Shown: piece by piece, positions 51,315-60,251 of the stretch
How the letters are laid out: every line of letters starts with the position of its first letter
Numbering within the stretch: position 1 is the stretch's first letter
Assembly (NCBI RefSeq): GCF_021228795.1
Contig: NZ_CP089309.1
Span: 868,001-932,000 of the forward strand
DNA length: 64,000 nt
Direction: 5' to 3'
DNA from: Thiocapsa bogorovii
Lineage (GTDB): Bacteria > Pseudomonadota > Gammaproteobacteria > Chromatiales > Chromatiaceae
Made by a program: the position numbers and the translations under genes
Notes under the pieces: model-generated
Told to the model about the DNA's origin: nothing
Databases searched by the model: none
Seen by the model: the letters and a program-made list of their open reading frames with translations, nothing else

Positions 51315-52071
51315 GTGAGCCTCGCTCTCGGTTGTTGACGGATCGGGTTCCATAGACACGTGCAGCCGAAGCGGTGACTCCTCGGGGTTCAGGGCCTCCC
51401 AAACCGCTACCGGCCTCACCGCCAAGCCCGAGATGTCGCGGAAGATTCGCACGCTAGCGTATCAACGTCTTGCCGACCGCGATCATCAATCACCCGCTCG
51501 CTGGCAATGGTGCGTCCAGGTCGTCGGATTTCCAGCGTGGAGTCGAAGAATGACTGATTCGAGCATGTGCAAGAGTCGTCCACCCGAATCATGGCTTTCT
51601 TTTTCGCCTGACGACACCGGCGGAGAAGCGGCGGAAAGGCCGGGTTCGACTGCGGGTCGTTGATGCGAACCGGCTCAGCGACGCTTAAGCCCCGGGAAAG
51701 ATCCGCGCCGGTTGCTCGCAACCCATCCAGGTCAAAGAGGGTGAACCGATTTTCGGCTCCGTATGCGCCTTCAGTCTGCAACGCTCGAGCTTGCTGGTCA
51801 CGCTCACAGTCCTTTCGTGTCCACGCGTGGCTCGTGATGACCCCGGGCGGGAGTCCCGCTCGCTCGAACAGCCGGCCTTGCCGGGCCGCACCGTCCCCGC
51901 TCCCCGAGATCGGCGCGCCAAGGCATTGCGGCCAGCAAATGCTCGTCAACGGGAGTCCGCGCGGACGGCCGAGGTATCTCCGTTGACAGCGCACGGAAGC
52001 GCTTCTAACGTCCGCAGGGTCGGCATCCCCAACGGCGGCCGATAGACCATAACGATTCGGAGGAGAAAACG
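51315..52071. other. Long intergenic stretch, no gene supported
   Basis: About 750 bp between egtB and a small exported-protein gene. Open frames on both strands (for example minus 51416-52186) show no domain or composition that I would defend. The right end must hold the promoter and GGAGGA ribosome-binding site for 52072. Confidence 0.4.
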
Positions 52072-52335
52072 ATGACTCTCGCGATGAAGCTGATGGCTCC
52101 CTTGCTTCTAACGGTCGCAGGTGCCGCTCTTGCCGGGCCGCCGAAACCTGACCATCCCTGTTACGGAGTCGCCGACTGCAAGACACAGGGGTCTCAGGCC
52201 GACTTCTCGGCCTGTATCAAGGCCAATAAGGATCTTGCCGACAGCGATGCCGCCTGCGCGTCCTTCCGTCAAGACAAGGATGCCTGGCTGAAGGAGCATG
52301 GGTTCGCAAGCGTGACTGATCTGTTCGAGTCTTGA
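52072..52335 (+). CDS. Small exported cysteine-containing protein
   Basis: An 87-residue protein with a signal peptide (LMAPLLLTVAGAALAGPP) and a mature part of about 65 residues with four cysteines (HPCYGVADCKTQG, FSACIKANK, DAACASF), enough for two disulfides in the periplasm. GGAGGA lies 8 bp before ATG 52072. No family recognised. Confidence 0.7.
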   Translation: MTLAMKLMAPLLLTVAGAALAGPPKPDHPCYGVADCKTQGSQADFSACIKANKDLADSDAACASFRQDKDAWLKEHGFASVTDLFES

Positions 52336-52448
52336 CGAAAATCTTACGCGGGGCGCTGCTTCTCGGCGATGCCCCGCGGGGACTCGACGCGCGTGCCCAA
52401 TACTTCAGTTGAACGAGGGTTGCCCGTGAGGCAGGGGGTCACGAGCCT

Positions 52449-53273
52449 ATGAGCCACGCCATGGATTCACCGTGGCGCCTTGACACCATAGCCCTCGCGG
52501 ATTCGGCACTCCTCGCGGGTACGCTCCTCCTGGCGGCGCCGTTCTTCTCGGCCTCGGCGGAGAGCGAGCCCGTCTCAGTCGGCGCCTTCTCGACCGCGCC
52601 TGCAGAAGCCGGCCTACCCGCCGGTTGGCGACTGGTGCAGCTGCCGGGAATAGCCCCCACAGAATTCCGTCTCGTCGAGGACGCAGGGACGAGGGTCGTC
52701 AGGATCAATGCGGATAGCGCTGCCGCATCCTTGGTGCGCCCTTTGCGCGTCGACCCGGCAGCGTATCCCTTGTTACGTTGGCGCTGGCGCGTCGACAACC
52801 TGATAGAGGGTGCCGACTATCGCCGCAAGGACGGCGACGACTTCCCCGCACGGCTCTATGTGATGTTCGACTATCCGCTGAGCCGACTGTCCTTGTTCGA
52901 CCGCGGCAAGATCGAGCTGGCCCGACGCCTGGCCGGCGTCGAGGTGCCAGCGGCCGCGCTCTGCTACGTCTGGGACAAGGACGCGCGCGTCGGCACATCC
53001 GTCTGGAGTCCCTACACGGAACGAGTCAGGATCATCGTCTTGCGCAGCGGCGCGTCCAGCGTCGGCCGCTGGGCTTCGGAGCAGCGCGATCTCGCCTGGG
53101 ATTTCCGCGACGCATTCGGCGAGGACGCCCCGATGATCTCCGGCATCGCCATTGCCGCGGACACCGATCAGACCGGCGCACAGGCGACCGCCTGGATCGG
53201 CGACATCGAGCTCAACACTCGTCCCGGCACATCTCAGTCTGGCGCTCCTCTTTCGCCCTTGCATGCCGAGTGA
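52449..53273 (+). CDS. DUF3047 exported protein
   Basis: A 274-residue protein with an N-terminal hydrophobic signal (SALLAGTLLLAAPFFSASAE). The rest matches DUF3047: PLLRWRWRVDNLIEGADYRR, DFPARLYVMFDYPLS, LCYVWDKDARVGTSVWSPYT and ISGIAIAADTDQTGAQATAW. The fold is probably a carbohydrate-binding-like beta sandwich; function unknown. It follows the small Cys protein by 113 bp. Confidence 0.82.
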   Translation: MSHAMDSPWRLDTIALADSALLAGTLLLAAPFFSASAESEPVSVGAFSTAPAEAGLPAGWRLVQLPGIAPTEFRLVEDAGTRVVRINADSAAASLVRPLRVDPAAYPLLRWRWRVDNLIEGADYRRKDGDDFPARLYVMFDYPLSRLSLFDRGKIELARRLAGVEVPAAALCYVWDKDARVGTSVWSPYTERVRIIVLRSGASSVGRWASEQRDLAWDFRDAFGEDAPMISGIAIAADTDQTGAQATAWIGDIELNTRPGTSQSGAPLSPLHAE

Positions 53274-53553
53274 AGCCGCCCTGAAGGAATACGTCCTGCC
53301 TGGGAACGAACTCGCATTGAGCAGTAACCAGCAACATTCGAGCGTATTTATATTCTTATCCTACAGAGTATATAAGACGATCGTGTCAGTTGGTCTTGTT
53401 CGCCACACGGATCTCGGCTAGTGTCCTCCAGAGATCGGCCTGGGTGCCTTTGGATTTCCTGCCTCCGGCACCGATGCTTGCCCGGCGCCTACGAAAACGT
53501 GACGTCCCAAGGCGCATCTTCTTCATCCACATCTTAAGCAAGAGAGCAATGCC

Positions 53554-54030
53554 ATGAGCAAGTTTTTTATTTTCTTGGCCGGGCTAGTGGTTGGCGTACT
53601 CGGCATCGCCGCCGTAAGCGTCGCATTCGCGCCCTCCATGATGATTCACGAGCATCAAAGCCCTTACGGTCTGGACGAAACGGTCGAGAAGATCAGCCAA
53701 AACGCCATTGCTGCGGGATGGGTCGTCTCCGGCGTCAAACAATTGGATAAATCGGTCGAGAAACACGGCGGGGGCAAGATCCTTCCGGTTCGTCTCATCG
53801 ATTTATGCCAGGCGAATCACGCGGCGAAGATCCTTAGCCAAGACGACGAGCGATTCGTCTCGGTCATGATGCCCTGTACCATTTCTGTCTATGAGAAACA
53901 GGATGGTAAGGTCTATATCGCTCATGTGAACGCCGGACTCATGGGTCGGCTATTCGGCGGAACCATTTCCGAGGTCATGGGGGGTCCTGTGTCGGACGAG
54001 CAAAATCAGTTCGTAAGCTTTGCTCATTAA
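53554..54030 (+). CDS. DUF302 protein with N-terminal membrane anchor
   Basis: A 158-residue protein: transmembrane helix FFIFLAGLVVGVLGIAAVSV, then a DUF302 domain with LDETVEKISQNAIAAGWVVS, PVRLIDLCQANHAAKILSQD, VSVMMPCTISVYEKQDGKVY and GLMGRLFGGTISEVMGGPV. The conserved Cys pair sites are typical of the family, for which a sulfur or electron-transfer link is suspected but not shown. The gene stands alone, preceded by an AT-rich stretch at 53340-53390 that may contain the promoter. Confidence 0.85.
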   Translation: MSKFFIFLAGLVVGVLGIAAVSVAFAPSMMIHEHQSPYGLDETVEKISQNAIAAGWVVSGVKQLDKSVEKHGGGKILPVRLIDLCQANHAAKILSQDDERFVSVMMPCTISVYEKQDGKVYIAHVNAGLMGRLFGGTISEVMGGPVSDEQNQFVSFAH

Positions 54031-54194
54031 TAGACGTCCGCCGCGCTGAATCTTGAACCTTCTCGCCGGCCCGCAACTGCTCGATAAAGTGGGGTGGTTT
54101 TCGCCGGATCATCGCGAGCGGATGTTTCCACCGACCGAGACCGGCGATGTTACCGGCGCAGTCGCTCTAGGCGGATAGCGGTTGCCGGCAGGAC

Positions 54195-54314
54195 GTGGAC
54201 AGTGCGGCCCTCACGCGCTTGATTGCCGGCATGGCGCCGTGCAGCAGCAACACCGCGGCGTACTGCAAGGACCGCGAGTGGCTGACGCAGGCCATGGTCG
54301 AGACCTTGGCTTAA
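54195..54314 (+). pseudogene. Remnant of an IS4-family transposase
   Basis: A 39-codon frame reads ALTRLIAGMAPCSSNTAAYC then KDREWLTQAMVETLA. This fits the N-terminal region of IS4-family transposases, where a PCSxxTxAYCKxR motif is usual. Upstream frame is broken and the catalytic domain is missing. No terminal repeats were found. It touches the end of the DUF1254 gene. Confidence 0.5.
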
Positions 54315-55924
54315 TTCATCGGTTCGATTTCAGTTGGCTGCCAGGACTTGTCGAAGAACGACGGCAGCGGGCTGTAGAGGCGCAGGATGGTGAACCAGCC
54401 CTTGTTCGGATCCGTTTGGATCCAGTTGCCGCGATCGACGCCATCAGGTTGCTCGGGGCTGAACCAGACGGTGGTGGTGCCATCCTCAGCCGCCTTCGCC
54501 GCCGGTGAGGGATAGCTTTGCGAACCCGCACGCGGGTATTTCTGCGGCGTCTTCAGCATCGAGCGTGTCTGGTTGTCGTAGACCGTGAATGACCAGAACG
54601 CCTTGGCGGGAATGTCTTTGGGCAATGTCACCTGATAGGTCTTGGCACCGTCCATCGGTACGCCGTTCGCATCCAGAAAGCCCATCAGATACTGCGATCC
54701 GACACCGGGGATGGTCATGATCATGCCGGGGCTGTCGAGCGTGTAGCCGTAGTAAAAGGCCGTGCGTGAATCGAGTGTGCGGGCGCCGGTCGGGGGCAGC
54801 GGTTTGAACACCCCATCCTCAAACACCGGCGGCGGGGTCTCGAAAAATGCGCCGCCATCCCAGAGCATGTTTCCCCACATCGACCCCTCGTAATAGGCCC
54901 ATTCCGGATGGGCGCCGTAGGGGCGCCAATTCAGCACCCGTCCGGCCGCCTGCCCAACGGCGGCGGCGTCGGTGAGGATCTTCTTCATCCGCTCGTCAGG
55001 CGCGAACTCCTTGCCTTTGACGATGCCGATGGCAGCGAGTTGTCCGGAGAGCTCCACGTCATAGCTGGTGGCGGGTTCGGCCTGGACGTTCTCGTCGATC
55101 CACTCATAGAAGCCGAAATCGCTGGGCGGGATGGTGTTCATCGACAGGGTGCTGGCCTCGACGAACCTGGTGTCGGGGATCTTCGGGTCTTGCCCGAGGC
55201 GAACTGCGCCGGTCAACGCCTGCGCGATGCTCGTGCCGAAGGCACCCTCCGCATAGGGGTAGATCTTCATGTTGGCCTTGACGTTCGCGACTGCCGGCTT
55301 GGGATCGTTGTCCACCAGATAGGCGCGCGAGGCATAAAGGACCCGGTTGGTCTTGGAATGGGCGACGAAGTATCCGCCCTCGGGCAGTGGCCCGTCGTAG
55401 TCAGGTCCGACGATCAGATACTTGCCGCCCCGACCGCGATCCGGCCCTGGGCCGCCGACGTCGATGATCCACGAGAACCACATGTCGTTGATCGTGCCGA
55501 CGCCATCAGAGGGCTGTTCGATCACCATCGGGCCTTTTGAAAGATCGATGACGGAGATGTAATAAACGGTGTCGGCGTTGCCGGTCAGGAAAAGGGACGC
55601 GGAGTCGAGCAGTTCAGACGTGATGACGACGTCGTTGTAGTCGGCGCCGATGCTCTGGAAGCCCTTGTGGAACCCCAGGGCGGACGCCCCGCGAAAGCTG
55701 TTGTTGTAGACGTTCAGCGCGCGCGTGAAGTCGAGCGCATCGAAGACCTTCTGAGCGGTGTCGGCGCTGGGAGCGCCGTCTTTGAAGTCCAGCGTTCCGA
55801 TCGAGGTCTCGACGCTGTCGGGCGCGCCAAGGGATTCAATCGTCTCTTTCGCCACTTCGGCCTGCGCTGCGCCGGCCAGCGACATGGCCAGCACAAACCC
55901 GCAGGTCATGGGAATTCGGGGCAT
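54311..55924 (-). CDS. DUF1254/DUF1214 exported protein
   Basis: A 537-residue exported protein with signal peptide (TCGFVLAMSLAGAAQA). DUF1254 block: SVETSIGTLDFKDGAPSADT, YISVIDLSKGPMVIEQPSDG, GRGGKYLIVGPDYDGPLPEG. DUF1214 block: YQVTLPKDIPAKAFWSFTVY and NWIQTDPNKGWFTILRLYSP. It lacks the LysM module of the paralogue at 35400. It lies 141 bp after the second DUF1254 gene and ends against an IS4 remnant. Confidence 0.86.
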   Translation of the reverse strand: MPRIPMTCGFVLAMSLAGAAQAEVAKETIESLGAPDSVETSIGTLDFKDGAPSADTAQKVFDALDFTRALNVYNNSFRGASALGFHKGFQSIGADYNDVVITSELLDSASLFLTGNADTVYYISVIDLSKGPMVIEQPSDGVGTINDMWFSWIIDVGGPGPDRGRGGKYLIVGPDYDGPLPEGGYFVAHSKTNRVLYASRAYLVDNDPKPAVANVKANMKIYPYAEGAFGTSIAQALTGAVRLGQDPKIPDTRFVEASTLSMNTIPPSDFGFYEWIDENVQAEPATSYDVELSGQLAAIGIVKGKEFAPDERMKKILTDAAAVGQAAGRVLNWRPYGAHPEWAYYEGSMWGNMLWDGGAFFETPPPVFEDGVFKPLPPTGARTLDSRTAFYYGYTLDSPGMIMTIPGVGSQYLMGFLDANGVPMDGAKTYQVTLPKDIPAKAFWSFTVYDNQTRSMLKTPQKYPRAGSQSYPSPAAKAAEDGTTTVWFSPEQPDGVDRGNWIQTDPNKGWFTILRLYSPLPSFFDKSWQPTEIEPMN

Positions 55925-56065
55925 GGTGTGATTCCTCTGGATTCTTTAACTGATGTCCGGTGCGTTCATTGAGCCCGCAGGTGTCGATCATCCTTTCGGC
56001 CATTGGCAGTCGACGGGCGGGACTTCTGCCTCAGTGCAATCGATGATCCTGTTCCCCCCAGCCAT

Positions 56066-57574
56066 TTATTGCACGAGTTCGATCTCGCCTGGCCGCCAGG
56101 CCTTGTTGATCCAGGGCTCAAGCGGGCCATACATCCGCAGGATCGTGAACCAACTCTTGCCCGGGACGGTCTGAAGCCAGTTTCCTGCTTTCCCTTCGGG
56201 GGCATGCGGCGCGAAATAGAGATCATAGGACCCATCCGGGTTTTGGGTCATGCCCTTGCTTTGACTGCCGGCCGTGGGAAAGCGCTGGCTGGTTTGCAAC
56301 TGCGAGCGCGTCTGGGTGTCGTAGATCGTTACCGCCCAAAAATCGTTGACCGGCACATCCTTGGGCAAATGCAGCTTGTAGGTCTTGGCGCCGTCGAACG
56401 GCTGCATGTTGGCATCGAGCAGCGCCAGCGCATAGTCGGACCCTTTGCCTGCATGCGTGGTGGCCATGGCCGGGGTTACGCCGCCCGCGTTGAAATAGTA
56501 GAGCACGCGTGCATCCAGACCCATCGTCCCGTCCGCCTCAAAGCGCGTGTTGCGGTTGGCGAATGCGGTGGACCAGACGCTTTTGGGATCGTCCGGATAG
56601 ATCTTCACGCCGGCGATCCTCGGGTGGTAGGTGATGGCGCGAGAGGTGGCGTCGCCGATGGTGGCGGCCTCGGCCAGCAGCGCTTTCATCCGCTCGTCCG
56701 GGGCGAAGGGCTGGCCCTTGACAATGCCGATGGCGGCGATGGCGCCGCGCACCTCGGGACTGATCGCATCGATGGGCTCATCCTGGATGACTTGATTCAA
56801 CGCCTCGAAGTAGCTGAAATCGCTTGGGAATACCGTGTTGAATGCCTTGCTCGACAGGTTGAAGAATTCGGTCGCCTCCGGGTTTGCGGCATCTTTCAGC
56901 GGATAGACCTTCAGATTGGACGTGATATTCTCAACCGCGGGCTTCAGCCCGTCCTTGATCGAGCCGCGCAGGAACAGAAAGTTCCGATTTGTCGGCGGCT
57001 TGAGCAGGAAGTAGCCATCGGGGATCTCGCCGCTATAGCCGGGAGGGATCACCAGATAGTTGCCGCCCTTGCCCTTGTCCGGGCCCGTGACGCCCATGTT
57101 GCCGACATAGCGCTGCCAGGCGTCGTCCAGAAATCCCAGCATGCCGGGCGGGACCTCGATTACGGTCGGGCCGTCCTGGGCGAGATCGGTGTAGGTGTAG
57201 GCGTACAGCGTCGACGTGTTCGCGGTGACGACAAGGGTTTGAGAATCCAGCAACTCTTCGAACAGGGCGATCTTGTTCGCGCCCTTTGCACCGGCATCGG
57301 CAAGGCCTGTGCGAACCGCGTACATCGAAACAGCGCCGATGTTGTCGAGGAACACGACCGTTCCCCGCATCCGGTCGAGGTTGTCGTAGACGGCGGCAAC
57401 GGTGGTGTCCTTCGGCACGCCATCGAAGAACTCCAGGGTGCCAATCGAGGTTTCGACCTTGTCGGGGATCGAGATGGAAGCCAGGGTTTCGGGAGAGACC
57501 TGCGCGAATGCCGGTCCAACCGCCAAGACGAGTGCAATCGCGCAGGCGGACGCCATCACTTGAGTCACCGTCAA
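56066..57574 (-). CDS. DUF1254/DUF1214 exported protein
   Basis: A protein of up to 502 residues with signal peptide (SACAIALVLAVGPAFAQ). DUF1254 block: KVETSIGTLEFFDGVP, YAYTYTDLAQDGPTVIEVPP, GKGGNYLVIPPGYSGEIPDG. DUF1214 block: YKLHLPKDVPVNDFWAVTIY and NWLQTVPGKSWFTILRMYGP. TTG 57574 opens the frame; GTG 57568 or ATG 57556 are also possible and keep the signal peptide. It is first of two DUF1254 genes and divergent from an AraC regulator 101 bp away. No LysM is present. Confidence 0.86.
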   Translation of the reverse strand: MTVTQVMASACAIALVLAVGPAFAQVSPETLASISIPDKVETSIGTLEFFDGVPKDTTVAAVYDNLDRMRGTVVFLDNIGAVSMYAVRTGLADAGAKGANKIALFEELLDSQTLVVTANTSTLYAYTYTDLAQDGPTVIEVPPGMLGFLDDAWQRYVGNMGVTGPDKGKGGNYLVIPPGYSGEIPDGYFLLKPPTNRNFLFLRGSIKDGLKPAVENITSNLKVYPLKDAANPEATEFFNLSSKAFNTVFPSDFSYFEALNQVIQDEPIDAISPEVRGAIAAIGIVKGQPFAPDERMKALLAEAATIGDATSRAITYHPRIAGVKIYPDDPKSVWSTAFANRNTRFEADGTMGLDARVLYYFNAGGVTPAMATTHAGKGSDYALALLDANMQPFDGAKTYKLHLPKDVPVNDFWAVTIYDTQTRSQLQTSQRFPTAGSQSKGMTQNPDGSYDLYFAPHAPEGKAGNWLQTVPGKSWFTILRMYGPLEPWINKAWRPGEIELVQ

Positions 57575-57675
57575 TCCACCTCTGCGAGTTTGATGTTCGC
57601 TCTCAACGCTACCTGTTGTCCGATGCCTGTTTTGCCCATTTCACGCCAAGTTTCCGGGGCGCGGCGGGAGGCGAG

Positions 57676-58758
57676 ATGGGTAGCCCGAGGGGGAGGCGAG
57701 GGTTGAGCCCCAGGCTCGCGATCGTCAGGGCGGCGCATTTGCGCGATTATCTGGTGGTGATGCGCCGGATCGGGATGCCGGTCGATCGTGAACTCGCGCG
57801 GTCTCGTTTGCCGCCCCAGATTGAAGAGACACCGGATCTCTACGTCAGTGTTCCTGTTGCCATCGAGTGGATCGCGCACTGCGGTCGTGACCTGGAGCCC
57901 ATGGCGCTTGGCTTTCTGGGTGCTCGACAAGCGTCTCGGGCATCCATCAAGCCCGTCCATCTGACGGAGATGCTCGCGGCGCAGACCGGCTACAGGCGTC
58001 TGGAGGCATTCATCCGGATCGCCTGTCGGGAGGACAATGGTCTCCGGGTGAGCCTGCGGCAGGAAGGCGATCAGACCCGCGTCATCTGTGACATGGTTCA
58101 TTTGGGGCGCCACCCCTTCATCTGCTTTGCAGAGTGGCTGAACCTGCAAGGCGTCATGTCCGTCATGAGCGACCTCGCCGGACCGAACTGGCGTCCGCGT
58201 GAGCTGACCTTTGTTTCGCGCTACGCCCCACCTGACCTTGCGCGCGAGGCGTTACCCGACACCCGCATTCTCGTCGGCCAACCTTACTCGTCCATCCTGA
58301 TCGACAGCGTGCATCTGGCGCGACCCTGTGGTGGCACCTCGATCCCGTCCCACACTGTTTCAGACACTGAGTCCCGCACTGGGCTCGCGTCTATTGAGCA
58401 GGGAAACGGGGCGAGCGACCAGGTCGAAGCCTGGGATTTCTTGCATCTCCTGCGCATGCTCCTGCAACCCTATCTGAACGGCGGGCGCCCAGATCTTTCC
58501 CTTGTCGCCGAGATTGTCGGGATGAGCACCCGTACGTTGCAGCGCCGTCTTCAGCAGAGTCGCAGCTCCTATTCAGAGGTCCTCCAGGAGGCTCGCTTCG
58601 ATCTCGCGCGCAGCCTGCTCGACGAGCCGGGTGCCAAGGTCATCGATGTCGCCATGACTTCAGGCTACGAGAGCCAACAACATTTCACGCGAGCCTTCCG
58701 CCGCTTCACGGGCCTAACACCGACGCGGTATCGTCGCGCAATGGCTGGGAAATCCTGA
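57676..58758 (+). CDS. AraC-family transcriptional regulator, OruR/ArgR-like
   Basis: A 360-residue regulator. The N-terminal ligand domain covers about residues 20-210 (MALGFLGARQASRASIKPVH, VICDMVHLGRHPFICFAEWL). The AraC domain shows SLVAEIVGMSTRTLQRRLQQ and KVIDVAMTSGYESQQHFTRA. GGGAGG precedes ATG 57676. It is divergent from the DUF1254 pair and is its likely regulator, the same layout as at 37 kb. Confidence 0.9.
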   Translation: MGSPRGRRGLSPRLAIVRAAHLRDYLVVMRRIGMPVDRELARSRLPPQIEETPDLYVSVPVAIEWIAHCGRDLEPMALGFLGARQASRASIKPVHLTEMLAAQTGYRRLEAFIRIACREDNGLRVSLRQEGDQTRVICDMVHLGRHPFICFAEWLNLQGVMSVMSDLAGPNWRPRELTFVSRYAPPDLAREALPDTRILVGQPYSSILIDSVHLARPCGGTSIPSHTVSDTESRTGLASIEQGNGASDQVEAWDFLHLLRMLLQPYLNGGRPDLSLVAEIVGMSTRTLQRRLQQSRSSYSEVLQEARFDLARSLLDEPGAKVIDVAMTSGYESQQHFTRAFRRFTGLTPTRYRRAMAGKS

Positions 58759-58963
58759 CCCGGTGACGTGATTTTTCCTTCGCCCTGACGCTCGGCCACT
58801 TCGACTGGCTGCGTCAAGGTGGCCGCCCCGGCGGCATGTACAAAAGCCGTGCTGCCGCGCTGCACTAGGGAAGTGCGGCCGACACCCCATCTACACCGTT
58901 GACGACGCAATCGATCAACCGCATCGCCGGAACCTCTCGCGGGTTCGGGCGCTGGAGCAGCCG

Positions 58964-59626
58964 ATGACCCGCACCCCGTTCTTTCCGAAGTTCTCCGACC
59001 TACCCGCCGAGATCCCGATCTTTCCCTTGCCGGGGGCCGTGGTCATGCCGGGGGTTCAGCTACCGCTCAACATCTTCGAGCCACGCTACGTCCGAATGGT
59101 GACCGATGCGTTGGCATCGAATCATCTGATCGGCATGATTCAGCCCACCAGCGAGACCATGACCGAAGAGGTCCCGGAGATCCACCGGATTGGCTGCGCC
59201 GGCCGGATCACCTCCTACAGCGAGACGACGGATGGCAGAATCGTCCTGGTCCTCACCGGGGTGTGCCGCTTCCAAGTGATCAGCGAGATCGCCGAGGAGC
59301 ACGGCTATCGGCGGGTTCGCGCGGACTGGGAACGGTTCGCGGCCGACTATCAGGAGAAAGACTCTCCGATCGCGGATCGCAAAGGTTTTCTGACCTCCCT
59401 GAAGGCCTACTGCGCACTGCGAGGCGTCGAAGTCCCCTGGGATGACGTCGAGCAGATGGCCGACAAGGACCTGACAAATCTTCTCTGCGCCCATCTCCCT
59501 CTGAGCCCCGAGGACAAGCAGGCCTTGATCGAGACCCTCCCAACGGGCGACCGGGCCGCGCTGATGCGGGGGCTTCTGGATATGTCGGCGGCCGCGAGTA
59601 TGGACACCGCCGAGCACCGCCACTGA
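58964..59626 (+). CDS. Lon N-terminal (substrate-binding) domain protein
   Basis: A 220-residue cytoplasmic protein that is only a Lon N-terminal domain: EIPIFPLPGAVVMPGVQLPL, NIFEPRYVRMVTDAL, HLIGMIQPTSE, GCAGRITSYSETTDGRIVLV and LTGVCRFQV. There is no ATPase or protease part. Stand-alone LON-domain proteins are common and poorly understood. It is 146 bp upstream of the IscA-type gene. Confidence 0.88.
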   Translation: MTRTPFFPKFSDLPAEIPIFPLPGAVVMPGVQLPLNIFEPRYVRMVTDALASNHLIGMIQPTSETMTEEVPEIHRIGCAGRITSYSETTDGRIVLVLTGVCRFQVISEIAEEHGYRRVRADWERFAADYQEKDSPIADRKGFLTSLKAYCALRGVEVPWDDVEQMADKDLTNLLCAHLPLSPEDKQALIETLPTGDRAALMRGLLDMSAAASMDTAEHRH

Positions 59627-59772
59627 GCAGAGTCCGCGCGCTCGGACCGCGTCGGTGGTCGGCGCGATGCGGACTCGGGCAACCGGCGGTTTAGAGAGGC
59701 GCGGGGTTGAAAAACCGCCCACGGGGCTTAGTTTCGAGAGCTTAAGTTGTCAACGAGCGAAGGGTTAAACCA

Positions 59773-60099
59773 ATGGCAGTCACACTGACCGAAGCCGCCG
59801 CTAGCCACGTCGCCGGCATGCTCAGCAAACGGGGACAAGGCCTGGGTCTGAGGGTCGGCACCCGCAAGAGCGGCTGCACCGGCTTTGCCTACGATGTCGA
59901 CTACGCGGACGCCGTGGAGCCGACCGATCGGGTCTTCGAAAGCCATGGCGTGAAGGTCGTCGTCGATGAGGAGAGTCTCGACCGCATCGACGGCATGGAG
60001 ATCGACTTTGTGCGATCCAGCCTGCTCAACCAAGGCTTCGAGTTCCGAAATCCCAAGGTGAAGGACACCTGCGGTTGCGGCGAGTCTTTCAGCGTCTGA
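59773..60099 (+). CDS. Iron-sulfur cluster assembly protein, IscA/SufA type
   Basis: A 108-residue A-type carrier. It has the three conserved cysteines: one in RKSGCTGFAYDV and the pair in DTCGCGESF. The family core VDEESLDRIDGMEIDFVRS and GFEFRNPKVKDTCGCG is intact. It delivers Fe-S clusters to target proteins. Distinguishing IscA, SufA and ErpA by sequence alone is unsafe, so I give no symbol. SufE lies beyond the IS at 60252-61993, which probably split a once continuous suf gene run. Confidence 0.9.
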   Translation: MAVTLTEAAASHVAGMLSKRGQGLGLRVGTRKSGCTGFAYDVDYADAVEPTDRVFESHGVKVVVDEESLDRIDGMEIDFVRSSLLNQGFEFRNPKVKDTCGCGESFSV

Positions 60100-60251
60100 A
60101 TCGCGTCTGGAACGACGTGGCATGTTGTCACATTGCCCAGGATCGGCACTCTTTGGGCTGATCCGGCGTTGACGCGATTCAGGATCCGGAAAGACAGCGA
60201 GAAGAACCCCGGCGCCAGCGCAGTGCGAGCGACTCCGAGCGGCCTATTGCA

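Noticed and set aside
51416-52186. 256-codon minus-strand frame upstream of egtB
   Set aside because: It runs over the promoter and start of the plus-strand gene at 52072 and its composition looks random.
56003-57706. 567-codon plus-strand frame over the DUF1254 gene
   Set aside because: Antisense shadow with no conserved motif; the DUF1254 and AraC genes explain the region.
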